Part shown: in pieces, positions 54,947 through 62,803 of the stretch | Layout: every line of letters starts with the position of its first letter | Position numbering within the stretch: position 1 is the first letter of the stretch | NCBI GenBank assembly: GCA_030425425.1 | Contig: JAUIAO010000016.1 | Coordinates: forward strand, 30,544 to 94,543 | Direction of reading: 5' to 3' | Source of the DNA: Bacteroidia bacterium | Lineage (GTDB): Bacteria > Bacteroidota > Bacteroidia > Cytophagales > Cyclobacteriaceae | DNA length: 64,000 nt | The notes under the pieces: model-generated | What the model was told of the DNA's origin: nothing | Databases searched by the model: none | What the model saw: the letters and a program-made list of their open reading frames with translations, nothing else | Translations under genes and position numbers: made by a program

Positions 54947-57000
54947 AAAACTCACTATTCTTCAACATACTGACATTCGATTGGCCTAAAATGCCAATCA
55001 CTTTTTACTTTTCAGATCAGGACAATGGAAAAAGCCAGAAGCTACACTTCACGCTATTTCCAAATGAAGCAGAGAGTTTGTTTCCCAATGTTGTTAGAAA
55101 TAGTACCAACGAGCTTTATACCACATTCACAGGCGAGACAGAAGGCTTCCAGCCTTTGCGGATAGATTTTAAGACCGAGAACCCCGACCTGATAAGGAGA
55201 TACTACAATCGCCAAATCAATTTCTATTTCCGCTCCATTCAAAAACAAATAGTAAAGGTTGGCTTTGTGAAGGAGAACCAGGTATGGTTAAAGTCTCGTA
55301 AGAATGAAACATCTCAATGGTGGATATATGAGCGTTTCTCGCTCAAAGTCCAACTGAATACTGTTAGCAAGTTTCCTGAAATACTGCTATCCTATGATGG
55401 CCAGTCTAAGGTTTCAAAACAAAGTGCGGCAGAACTAATCCAGCAAGTAAGCCCTACATGCTTCAATTGGGTTATCAATGACAATCAAATCAAGAGATGG
55501 GATTGGATTCAGAAAGAAGAAGATCCCGACTATGACAATTGTTCTCCAGTACTGAACAAAGAATTGGAAGGCGCTTTGGGCATTCCTGCGGAAGCCCCAC
55601 CCCGAGACAATCGTTATCCAAAGTATCTCACACAGATTCAGGCATTTTACAAGAAATTTATCGATACACCCAAGTTCAGAGAGATTATCCCATTGCACAA
55701 AGGTGGATTCTTAGATGTACCTGAAACTCGTATTGACACTACTTCACCAGAAAGCAATCAATTACTATTTGGTGGCAACAATGCAAGTGAAGTCCCCAAG
55801 TTCGCACTTAGAGACCATAAACCATTCAAACCAAGCCCATACTCAAATATCCATTTGTTCTTTATCCTGCATGAAGATGATAAGGATATGGCCGTAAAGA
55901 TTGAAGAGTATTTCAGGAAAGGCTACAAGTGGTTCAAAGGCATGTATGACTATGCAAGGTTGCTATTTCATACAGAGAAAGGATTCAGCATTGTATTCAA
56001 AGACAAGGAAAACCCTATTCCTGAAATCGAAAGAGAACTATCAAACCGAGCCATAAACCCGGAAGTAAAGTACATAGCCGTTTATGTTACCCCATACGGC
56101 AAATTCGAGTACGACAAGGAGAAAAGAGAAATCTATTACCAACTCAAAGAAGTCTTGTTGAAACGAAACATTACTTCTCAGGTAATTGATTCCAACAAAA
56201 TGCGTGACCAAGGTGAAGGATGGGTGTACAGCTTGCCAAACATTGCAGTCGCAATGTTGGCCAAATTAGACGGCATACCCTGGCGTTTGAACACACCCCA
56301 CAAAAACGAATTGGTAGTTGGTGTTGGAGCTTTTAAGCATGTAGATGAAGGTGTACAATACATTGGTAGTGCATTCAGTTTCGGCAATAACGGGAAGTTC
56401 AATCGCTTTGAATATTTCTTGAAAGATGAATTGGATGTTTTGGCAGGTTCAATAACCAGTTCCATAAAGGAATACGCCACAGTGAATGAAGACCCTGACA
56501 GGCTCATTATTCACTTCTACAAGACCATGAGCGAGAAGGAACTGGAACCCATTCAGGAAGCATTGGAAAACCTGAATCTTTCGATTCCGGTATTCATAAT
56601 TGCTATCAACAAAACCGAATCAGAAGACATAGTTGCCTTCGACAACTCTTGGAATGAATTGATGCCGCCAAGCGGCACATTCATTAAGATAGGTGAAGCG
56701 AAATATTTACTATTCAACAACACTCGATACAACGGAGTGAATTACAGTAAGGCAGATGGCTTCCCTTTTCCTATCAAGCTCAAACTGAAATGTACCCAAC
56801 CTGAATTGCTCCAGGAAATACGAGTAGTCAGAGAGTTGATAGATCAAGTGTATCAGTTCAGTAGAATGTATTGGAAATCAATCAGGCAACAGAACTTACC
56901 AGTAACAATCAAATATCCCGAAATGGTGGCTCAAATCGCCCCTCATTTCGTAGGTGAAGAAATACCGCCTTACGGCAAGAATAATTTGTGGTTTTTATGA
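54943..57000 (+). CDS. Prokaryotic Argonaute (long form), predicted catalytically inactive PIWI
   Basis: The 685-residue protein is a prokaryotic Argonaute. The N/L1/PAZ-like part spans about 1-290. The MID domain at about 300-450 contains Y398/Y399, K402, Q413 (TSQVID) and K441 in LPNIAVAMLAKLDGIPWRL, matching the guide 5'-phosphate pocket. PIWI spans 455-685 and ends NNLWFL, like active enzymes. The catalytic acids are missing: G462 stands where the first Asp belongs (VVGVGAF), Y526 replaces the RDG Asp (IIHFYKT), and E660 replaces the last Asp (KYPEM). It should bind guide and target without cutting. It overlaps the RhuM stop upstream and the AraC start downstream by four bases each. Confidence 0.92.
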   Translation: MKNSLFFNILTFDWPKMPITFYFSDQDNGKSQKLHFTLFPNEAESLFPNVVRNSTNELYTTFTGETEGFQPLRIDFKTENPDLIRRYYNRQINFYFRSIQKQIVKVGFVKENQVWLKSRKNETSQWWIYERFSLKVQLNTVSKFPEILLSYDGQSKVSKQSAAELIQQVSPTCFNWVINDNQIKRWDWIQKEEDPDYDNCSPVLNKELEGALGIPAEAPPRDNRYPKYLTQIQAFYKKFIDTPKFREIIPLHKGGFLDVPETRIDTTSPESNQLLFGGNNASEVPKFALRDHKPFKPSPYSNIHLFFILHEDDKDMAVKIEEYFRKGYKWFKGMYDYARLLFHTEKGFSIVFKDKENPIPEIERELSNRAINPEVKYIAVYVTPYGKFEYDKEKREIYYQLKEVLLKRNITSQVIDSNKMRDQGEGWVYSLPNIAVAMLAKLDGIPWRLNTPHKNELVVGVGAFKHVDEGVQYIGSAFSFGNNGKFNRFEYFLKDELDVLAGSITSSIKEYATVNEDPDRLIIHFYKTMSEKELEPIQEALENLNLSIPVFIIAINKTESEDIVAFDNSWNELMPPSGTFIKIGEAKYLLFNNTRYNGVNYSKADGFPFPIKLKLKCTQPELLQEIRVVRELIDQVYQFSRMYWKSIRQQNLPVTIKYPEMVAQIAPHFVGEEIPPYGKNNLWFL

Positions 57001-57575
57001 GCAACTCGACAACTTTATATATCAAAAACATGGTCTGCCCTCGCTGTATCATGTCAGTGAAGTCAATTTTACAAGACCTTTCCATTTCTTTCAACAATAT
57101 CGATTTAGGCCAAGTGGAAATTGTTGAACCACTGCCAAAGGCTCAAAGTACATTATTGGAAAAACGTCTTCAAGCGGTAGGTTTTGAATTGCTCGAACCG
57201 GGAAAGTCTGCCCTTATATCAAAAATAAAGACCGTGATAATTGAACAGATTCATTACTCAAATGAGCCAGTAGCCGTAAATTTCTCAAACCTTATCGCGG
57301 ACAAGCTGCACCATGAATATGCCTACCTTAGTCGTCTATTCTCTTCGATTGAAGGCATCACCATTGAAAAATATATTGCCAGGCAAAAAATCGAAAAGGT
57401 GAAAGAACTTTTGTTCTATGATCAAATATCCCTATCCCAAATTTCCCTTGAAATGAATTACAGTAGTGTCTCTCATCTTTCAGCACAATTTAAGAAGGAA
57501 ACCGGGATGACACCCACCCAATTTAAGTCTCAGGCAAGACCAAATAGAAAATCGCTGGATAATCTTCAATCCTAA
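56997..57575 (+). CDS. AraC-family regulator with N-terminal HMA-like metal motif
   Basis: The 192-residue protein starts at ATG 56997, overlapping the Argonaute stop as ATGA. Residues 1-80 resemble a heavy-metal-associated domain with CPRC (TTLYIKNMVCPRCIMSV). The C-terminal 100 residues are an AraC DNA-binding domain ending HLSAQFKKETGMTPTQFK. Such regulators sit beside copper or silver efflux genes in Bacteroidota and probably sense the metal. Near-identical sites before the next two transcription units (57587-57605 and 58402-58420) are its likely targets. Confidence 0.85.
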   Translation: MSNSTTLYIKNMVCPRCIMSVKSILQDLSISFNNIDLGQVEIVEPLPKAQSTLLEKRLQAVGFELLEPGKSALISKIKTVIIEQIHYSNEPVAVNFSNLIADKLHHEYAYLSRLFSSIEGITIEKYIARQKIEKVKELLFYDQISLSQISLEMNYSSVSHLSAQFKKETGMTPTQFKSQARPNRKSLDNLQS

Positions 57576-57586
57576 TTTCACAAATC

Positions 57587-57605
57587 AAAGTCAAAATTAT
57601 GTAAA
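57587..57605 (+). promoter_or_regulatory. Candidate metal-regulator binding site, copy 1
   Basis: AAAGTCAAAATTATGTAAA matches a second site at 58402 in 17 of 19 positions. It begins 40 bases upstream of a near-consensus -7 element (CAATTTTG, 57627-57634) for the HMA/MauE gene. Confidence 0.5.
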
Positions 57606-57660
57606 GCTTTAGTGCTGCCTTATAGCCAATTTTGTACCTGTAATAATCAAGAATTGACCT

Positions 57661-58398
57661 ATGATAACAAAAGCATACAAAATTGAAGGAATGACGTGCG
57701 GAGGATGCGTTGCGAGTGTCAAAAAACAGCTCGATGAATCAGAATTAATTTCAGAAACTAACATCCAACTTGACTTTCCTCAAGCTAAAATATCATTTGC
57801 AAACGAGTTAGAAATTGAAACACTTCAGTCAATTATTAATAAAGCCGGCAATTATACCATCAAGCAAAATGGGGAGGAATCAAAAAACATGGAGTTGTCA
57901 ATTCCTGAAAAGAGTATCCACACCTACAAACCTTTGCTACTTATTGTTGGTTTTATCTTGGTAGTAAGCGCATTAAGCCAATTTCCATTCTCTTCCTTTT
58001 CAGCCATGTTATGGATGCGGCATTTTATGGCTGGCTTCTTTATTGTTTTTTCGTTTTTCAAATTATTGAATCTTCAAGGGTTTGCTAACTCTTATAGCAT
58101 GTATGACATTGTTGCAGCAAAATGGAAATCTTGGGGTTTTGTGTATCCTTTTATCGAGTTAGTTTTAGGATTATTATACCTGACTAACATTGCACCTTTA
58201 GCCACCAATATCAGTACAGCGTTAATTTTAGGCATTAGTAGTATTGGAGTAATAAAAAGCAACATGGATAAGAAGAAGATTAAATGTGCTTGTTTAGGGG
58301 ACGTTTTCAACCTACCCATGAGCACAGTAACCATTGTTGAAGACCTTTCTATGGTTGGCATGTCACTGATTATGCTCTTTCAATACGAAATCTTATAA
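57661..58398 (+). CDS. HMA domain plus MauE/DoxX-like membrane protein
   Basis: The 245-residue protein has an N-terminal heavy-metal-associated domain with C13 and C16 in GMTCGGCVASV. A linker and four transmembrane helices (about 90-245) of the MauE/DoxX redox-associated type follow, plus the motif KIKCACLGDVFNLPMSTVT. This arrangement is common in Bacteroidota copper/mercury loci and resembles a MerP-MerT-like fusion, but the transport direction is unknown. It has its own candidate activator site and promoter upstream. Confidence 0.82.
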   Translation: MITKAYKIEGMTCGGCVASVKKQLDESELISETNIQLDFPQAKISFANELEIETLQSIINKAGNYTIKQNGEESKNMELSIPEKSIHTYKPLLLIVGFILVVSALSQFPFSSFSAMLWMRHFMAGFFIVFSFFKLLNLQGFANSYSMYDIVAAKWKSWGFVYPFIELVLGLLYLTNIAPLATNISTALILGISSIGVIKSNMDKKKIKCACLGDVFNLPMSTVTIVEDLSMVGMSLIMLFQYEIL

Positions 58399-58401
58399 AG
58401 A

Positions 58402-58420
58402 AAAGTCAAAATTCTATAAA
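58402..58420 (+). promoter_or_regulatory. Candidate metal-regulator binding site, copy 2
   Basis: AAAGTCAAAATTCTATAAA lies 39 bases upstream of the perfect -7 element at 58441. The spacing to the promoter is nearly the same as in copy 1, which supports one activator using both. A third, partial copy (TTCAAAATTCGTAAA) overlaps the promoter at about 58430-58444. Confidence 0.5.
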
Positions 58421-58440
58421 ACAAGCCCGTTCAAAATTCG

Positions 58441-58448
58441 TAAATTTG
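58441..58448 (+). promoter_or_regulatory. Promoter -7 element (TAAATTTG) of the HYC_CC_PP-cusA unit
   Basis: This perfect TAnnTTTG match ends six bases before GTG 58455. If used, the message would be leaderless or nearly so. Confidence 0.55.
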
Positions 58449-58454
58449 TTTTAG

Positions 58455-58874
58455 GTGAAAAGAATAATCTCCATATCGCTTGCTTTGCTCATGTTGTTTT
58501 CCAGCGTGGGTTTCTCTATGAACACACATTTTTGTGGTGGCGTAGCGGTTGAGACCTCTTTTTCAATCGGGCTTCATAATCCTGATTGTGGTATGCCCGA
58601 CATGGATAGAGAGTGCGAATCCATTCCATCCAAAGAGAAACAAATAAAGCAGAAACCTTGCTGCGAAAATCAACATCAGTTATTGCAGTTGGATGAAAAT
58701 GCAGATGTACAAATCACATCTATTGAAGTTCACCCTGTTTTCTTAGTTGCATTCATCCATTCGTTTGTTCAGCCTGTTTTATTCGCTGATCAATCTCTTG
58801 TTGATAACACCTATCACTCTCCCCCCATACCTGACAGGGACATTCAAGTCCTTTTTCAAACGTTTTTGATTTAA
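58455..58874 (+). CDS. HYC_CC_PP family small secreted protein of copper loci
   Basis: The 139-residue protein begins at GTG 58455, which gives a full signal peptide (MKRIISISLALLMLFSSVGF) followed by the family hallmark NTHFCGG. Later come the CC pair in KPCCENQHQ and the PP motif in YHSPPIPDRDI near the end. Several other cysteines and methionine/histidine residues could bind copper. Such proteins precede CusA-type pumps in Bacteroidota; the role is probably periplasmic metal handling. It is about 100 bases before cusA on the same strand. Confidence 0.8.
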   Translation: MKRIISISLALLMLFSSVGFSMNTHFCGGVAVETSFSIGLHNPDCGMPDMDRECESIPSKEKQIKQKPCCENQHQLLQLDENADVQITSIEVHPVFLVAFIHSFVQPVLFADQSLVDNTYHSPPIPDRDIQVLFQTFLI

Positions 58875-58923
58875 ACCATATACTACATTTTGATGTTCCT
58901 TGTCCTGTGACTCTGGAGCATAG

Positions 58924-58961
58924 TGGCATTTATTGCCATTGAACAATCTATTTCTGTTCAA
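58924..58961. repeat. Two consecutive inverted repeats before cusA
   Basis: TGGCA/TGCCA (58924-58938) and TTGAACA/TGTTCAA (58939-58961, 9-base loop) stand side by side 18 bases before the cusA start. They could form mRNA hairpins that tune cusA expression or be an operator. No T run follows. Confidence 0.4.
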
Positions 58962-58978
58962 TCAAATTCAATCGTATT

Positions 58979-61900
58979 ATGCTTAATAAAATCATAAAAT
59001 ATTTCTTAGAGAATAAGTTGGTCACTATTCTCGTCCTTACAGGCTTTGTGGCCTGGGGAATTGTAACTGCTCCATTTGGATGGCAGGTGGGTGCATTGCC
59101 TTCTGACCCTGTCCCTGTGGATGCTATACCGGACATTGGCGAAAACCAACAAATCGTTTTTACCCAGTGGTCAGGCCGTTCGCCACAGGATATTGAAGAT
59201 CAAATCTCATATCCATTAACTACCTACTTATTAGGTATACCTGGTGTCAAGTCGATCAGGAGTTCATCCATATTCGGATTTTCCAGCATCTATATCATCT
59301 TTTCAGAAGATGTAGAGTTCTATTGGTCTCGATCCAGAATCCTCGAAAAACTCAATTCCCTGCCATCAGGGCTTTTACCTGATGGAGTACAACCTGCTTT
59401 AGGTCCCGATGCAACAGCTTTGGGTCAAGTCTATTGGTACACCCTCGAAGGAAGGGATAAAGACGGCAACCCCACTGGTGGTTGGGATTTACATGAAATA
59501 CGTACAGTACAGGATTTCTATGTAAAGTATGGCCTCAATGCAACCGAAGGGGTATCAGAAGTTGCTTCTATTGGTGGTTTTGTTAAAGAATACCAGATAG
59601 ACGTAAATCCTGATGCCCTGAAAGCCTATAATATACCGCTTCACAGGGTGATGCAGGCAGTACAAAAATCCAATAAAGATGTAGGTGCCAAAACCATTGA
59701 AATAAACCAGGCCGAATACTTAGTACGAGGTTTAGGTTATGTCAAAAAAGTACAAGATATAGAGAAGGCCGTAGTTGCGGTACAAGATAACGTTCCGATT
59801 AGAATAAAGGATATAGGAGTTGTTACACTCGGTCCTGCGACAAGGCGTGGTATCTTAGATAAGGATGGCGCAGAAGTAGTGGGTGGTGTAGTGGTGGCCA
59901 GGTATGGAGCAAACCCTTTACAAGTAATTAATAATGTAAAAGATAAAATCAATGAAATTGCGCCTGGTCTTCCTAAGAAAACATTAGCTGATGGTAGAGA
60001 AAGTCAGTTAACAATTGTTCCGTTCTATGATCGCTCAGAATTGATTTACGAGACCTTAGGCACACTGGAAGAAGCCTTATCTCTAGAAATCCTCATCACT
60101 ATTTTGGTGGTAATTGTGATGGTTTACAACCTAAGAGCTTCATTCCTCATTTCCAGCCTTCTTCCTATTGCCGTACTCATGGTATTTATTGCCATGCGCT
60201 ATTTTGGTGTAGATGCAAACATCGTGGCACTATCAGGAATTGCCATTGCTATCGGTACAATGGTGGATTTAGGAATCATCCTTTCTGAAAACATCATAAA
60301 ACATATAGACGAAGCTCCTCCCGGTCAAAAACTTATTGAAACTATTTACAACGGAGCATCAGAAGTAGCCACTGCAATTCTAACTGCTGTATCTACTACC
60401 ATCGTTAGTTTTATCCCTGTATTTACCATGCAGGCAGCCGAAGGTAAGCTGTTTGGTCCATTGGCATTCACAAAGTCATTTGCACTTTTAGCTGCTTTGA
60501 TCGTTTCCTTGCTGATTCTCCCAACCCTCGCACATTGGTTTTTTGGCTTCAATATCAAGAATAAGTTTCTGAAAAAGTATGGCTATTATGGTTTAGTATT
60601 CGTGGGAATTGTTAGCCTCATTTTAGGGCAGATTTGGGCTGGTGTACTGCTCATTCTTTTCGGTGCTATAGGTATCATCAAAAACTTGGAAAGAATTAAG
60701 AGTAAAGAACTTTCACGAATCTGGAAATTCTTACTGGGCTATGCGGAGTTAATTGTTGTACTAATTGGCGTAGTATGGCTTTTGGCTAAATACTGGCTGC
60801 CTTTAGGGGCTTCTCAGTCTCTATTCATCAACTTCATTTTTGTATCCTTACTTGTGGGTTGTATACTGGGTGGTTTCACCCTACTAGAATATCAGTACAA
60901 ACAAATACTTAATTGGTGTTTGAACAACAAGATAAAGTTCCTGATCATTCCGACAATCCTGATTTTTCTAGGGGCAACTATCTGGCTTGGCTTTAATAGC
61001 ATTTTTGGCTTTGTTTCAAAAGGCTTTGAAAAGGTAGGATGGAATATCAATCAAACGAAAGGATGGTCAACTATGGCGCATACCTTTCCGGGGATTGGTA
61101 AAGAATTTATGCCTTCCCTTGATGAAGGTAGCTTTTTATTGATGCCTACATCAATGCCTCACTCCGGGGTAGAATACAATCGCAATGTGGTTGGCCAATT
61201 AGATATGCTGCTCACAAATATTCCGGAAGTTGAATTGACCGTAGGTAAACTTGGACGTGTGGAATCTGCACTAGATCCTGCACCCATATCCATGTATGAG
61301 AATATTATCAATTACAAATCCGAATACATTCTCAATAAAAAAGGGCACAGACAGAGATTCAAGGTAGATAAAGACAATAGATTTATTACCGTATCCGGTG
61401 ATACTCTAACCAACGCAGAAAGTTTGGAGCGAGGAATAGAGGCGAATGAATTAATTGCTGATGAAAATGGTGAGTATTACCGCAATTGGCGAAACCACAT
61501 CAAATCTCCCGATGACATTTGGAACGAAATAGTCAATGTAACCAAATTACCAGGGGTTACTTCTGCACCTAAACTTCAACCGATTGAAACCCGTTTGGTC
61601 ATGCTCCAAACAGGGATGAGAGCGCCTATGGGCATAAAGGTCTATGGCCCAGACCTAAAAACCATAGAGAACTTCGGTCTACAATTAGAAAATATTTTGA
61701 AAGAAGTTCCATCGGTAAAGGCAGAAGCCGTTTTTGCAGATAGAATCGTAGGTAAACCGTATATCCATCTCAACATTAACAGGGATGAAATTTCACGATA
61801 TGGTCTGAATATAGAAGATGTACAGCAGACCATTGAGACAGCTATTGGTGGCATGAAAATAACCTCTACGGTAGAAGGCCGTGAACGCTTTCCTGTAAGA

Positions 61901-62803
61901 GTTCGCTATCCAAGAGAATTAAGGGACGATCCTGAAGCATTGGGAAAAATCCTCATGCCCACACCAACGGGGGCGCAAATCCCACTTTCCCAAATTGTGG
62001 ATTTTGAATACATACGAGGACCACAAGCTATAAAAAGCGAAGAAACCTTTCTTGTAGGCTATGTCCTTTTTGACAAGAGAGATGGATTTTCTGAAGTCAC
62101 AGTGGTAAATGATGCTCAAAAGACGATCCAAGGCAAAATTGACTCAGGTGAACTGAACGTACCCTCTGGAGTGAGCTACAAATTCTCCGGTAGTTATGAA
62201 AATCAGGTTCGTGCAGAGAAACGACTATCCATTATCGTTCCGCTGGTACTGGGTATCGTATTCCTAATTCTTTACTTCCAATTCAAATCTGTTTCTACTT
62301 CGCTCATGGTATTTACAGGTATTGCTATGGCATTTAGCGGAGGGTTTATTATGCTCTGGCTATATGGTCAGGATTGGTTTGTAGATTTTTCATTATTCGG
62401 CACCAATATTCGAGAGCTATTTCAAATGCATACCGTCAATTTAAGTGTAGCGGTATGGGTAGGATTTATAGCCCTATTTGGTGTAGCCACCGATGATGGT
62501 GTTTTGATTGCTACCTACCTGGATCAAAGTTTTGAACGCAATAAGCCCGCCACTCATGAAGAAGTAAGACAGGCGGTAATTGAAGCAGGACTCAGAAGAA
62601 TAAAGCCAGCGTTGATGACCGTAAGTACTACAATGATTGCCCTTTTGCCTGTACTTACCTCTACAGGCCGTGGTTCAGACATCATGATACCTATGGCAAT
62701 CCCATCATTCGGTGGCATGGCCTTCGCATTAATCAGCATTTTCATTGTACCTGTGATTTATTGCTGGAGAGAAGAACGTAAAATCCTAAAAGCACAATCA
62801 TGA
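58979..62803 (+). CDS. cusA: CusA/CzcA-family heavy-metal efflux RND transporter
   Basis: This inner-membrane proton-driven pump exports Cu(I)/Ag(I) or divalent metals through a tripartite complex. It has the RND start (NKIIKYFLENKLVTILVLTG), two large periplasmic loops and twelve core helices. Family signatures include LGPDATALGQVYWYTLEG and, near the end, GVATDDGVLIATYLDQ. At 1274 residues it is longer than E. coli CusA (about 1050). An extra hydrophobic insertion of about 130 residues (about 530-665) lies between the two halves, a feature known in Bacteroidota homologues. The TolC gene overlaps its stop (ATGA). The membrane fusion partner is not in the window. Confidence 0.94.
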   Translation: MLNKIIKYFLENKLVTILVLTGFVAWGIVTAPFGWQVGALPSDPVPVDAIPDIGENQQIVFTQWSGRSPQDIEDQISYPLTTYLLGIPGVKSIRSSSIFGFSSIYIIFSEDVEFYWSRSRILEKLNSLPSGLLPDGVQPALGPDATALGQVYWYTLEGRDKDGNPTGGWDLHEIRTVQDFYVKYGLNATEGVSEVASIGGFVKEYQIDVNPDALKAYNIPLHRVMQAVQKSNKDVGAKTIEINQAEYLVRGLGYVKKVQDIEKAVVAVQDNVPIRIKDIGVVTLGPATRRGILDKDGAEVVGGVVVARYGANPLQVINNVKDKINEIAPGLPKKTLADGRESQLTIVPFYDRSELIYETLGTLEEALSLEILITILVVIVMVYNLRASFLISSLLPIAVLMVFIAMRYFGVDANIVALSGIAIAIGTMVDLGIILSENIIKHIDEAPPGQKLIETIYNGASEVATAILTAVSTTIVSFIPVFTMQAAEGKLFGPLAFTKSFALLAALIVSLLILPTLAHWFFGFNIKNKFLKKYGYYGLVFVGIVSLILGQIWAGVLLILFGAIGIIKNLERIKSKELSRIWKFLLGYAELIVVLIGVVWLLAKYWLPLGASQSLFINFIFVSLLVGCILGGFTLLEYQYKQILNWCLNNKIKFLIIPTILIFLGATIWLGFNSIFGFVSKGFEKVGWNINQTKGWSTMAHTFPGIGKEFMPSLDEGSFLLMPTSMPHSGVEYNRNVVGQLDMLLTNIPEVELTVGKLGRVESALDPAPISMYENIINYKSEYILNKKGHRQRFKVDKDNRFITVSGDTLTNAESLERGIEANELIADENGEYYRNWRNHIKSPDDIWNEIVNVTKLPGVTSAPKLQPIETRLVMLQTGMRAPMGIKVYGPDLKTIENFGLQLENILKEVPSVKAEAVFADRIVGKPYIHLNINRDEISRYGLNIEDVQQTIETAIGGMKITSTVEGRERFPVRVRYPRELRDDPEALGKILMPTPTGAQIPLSQIVDFEYIRGPQAIKSEETFLVGYVLFDKRDGFSEVTVVNDAQKTIQGKIDSGELNVPSGVSYKFSGSYENQVRAEKRLSIIVPLVLGIVFLILYFQFKSVSTSLMVFTGIAMAFSGGFIMLWLYGQDWFVDFSLFGTNIRELFQMHTVNLSVAVWVGFIALFGVATDDGVLIATYLDQSFERNKPATHEEVRQAVIEAGLRRIKPALMTVSTTMIALLPVLTSTGRGSDIMIPMAIPSFGGMAFALISIFIVPVIYCWREERKILKAQS

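Noticed and set aside
54943..57000. Argonaute as an active slicing nuclease
   Set aside because: Gly, Tyr and Glu occupy three of the expected catalytic Asp positions, so I call it inactive pending structure-based alignment.
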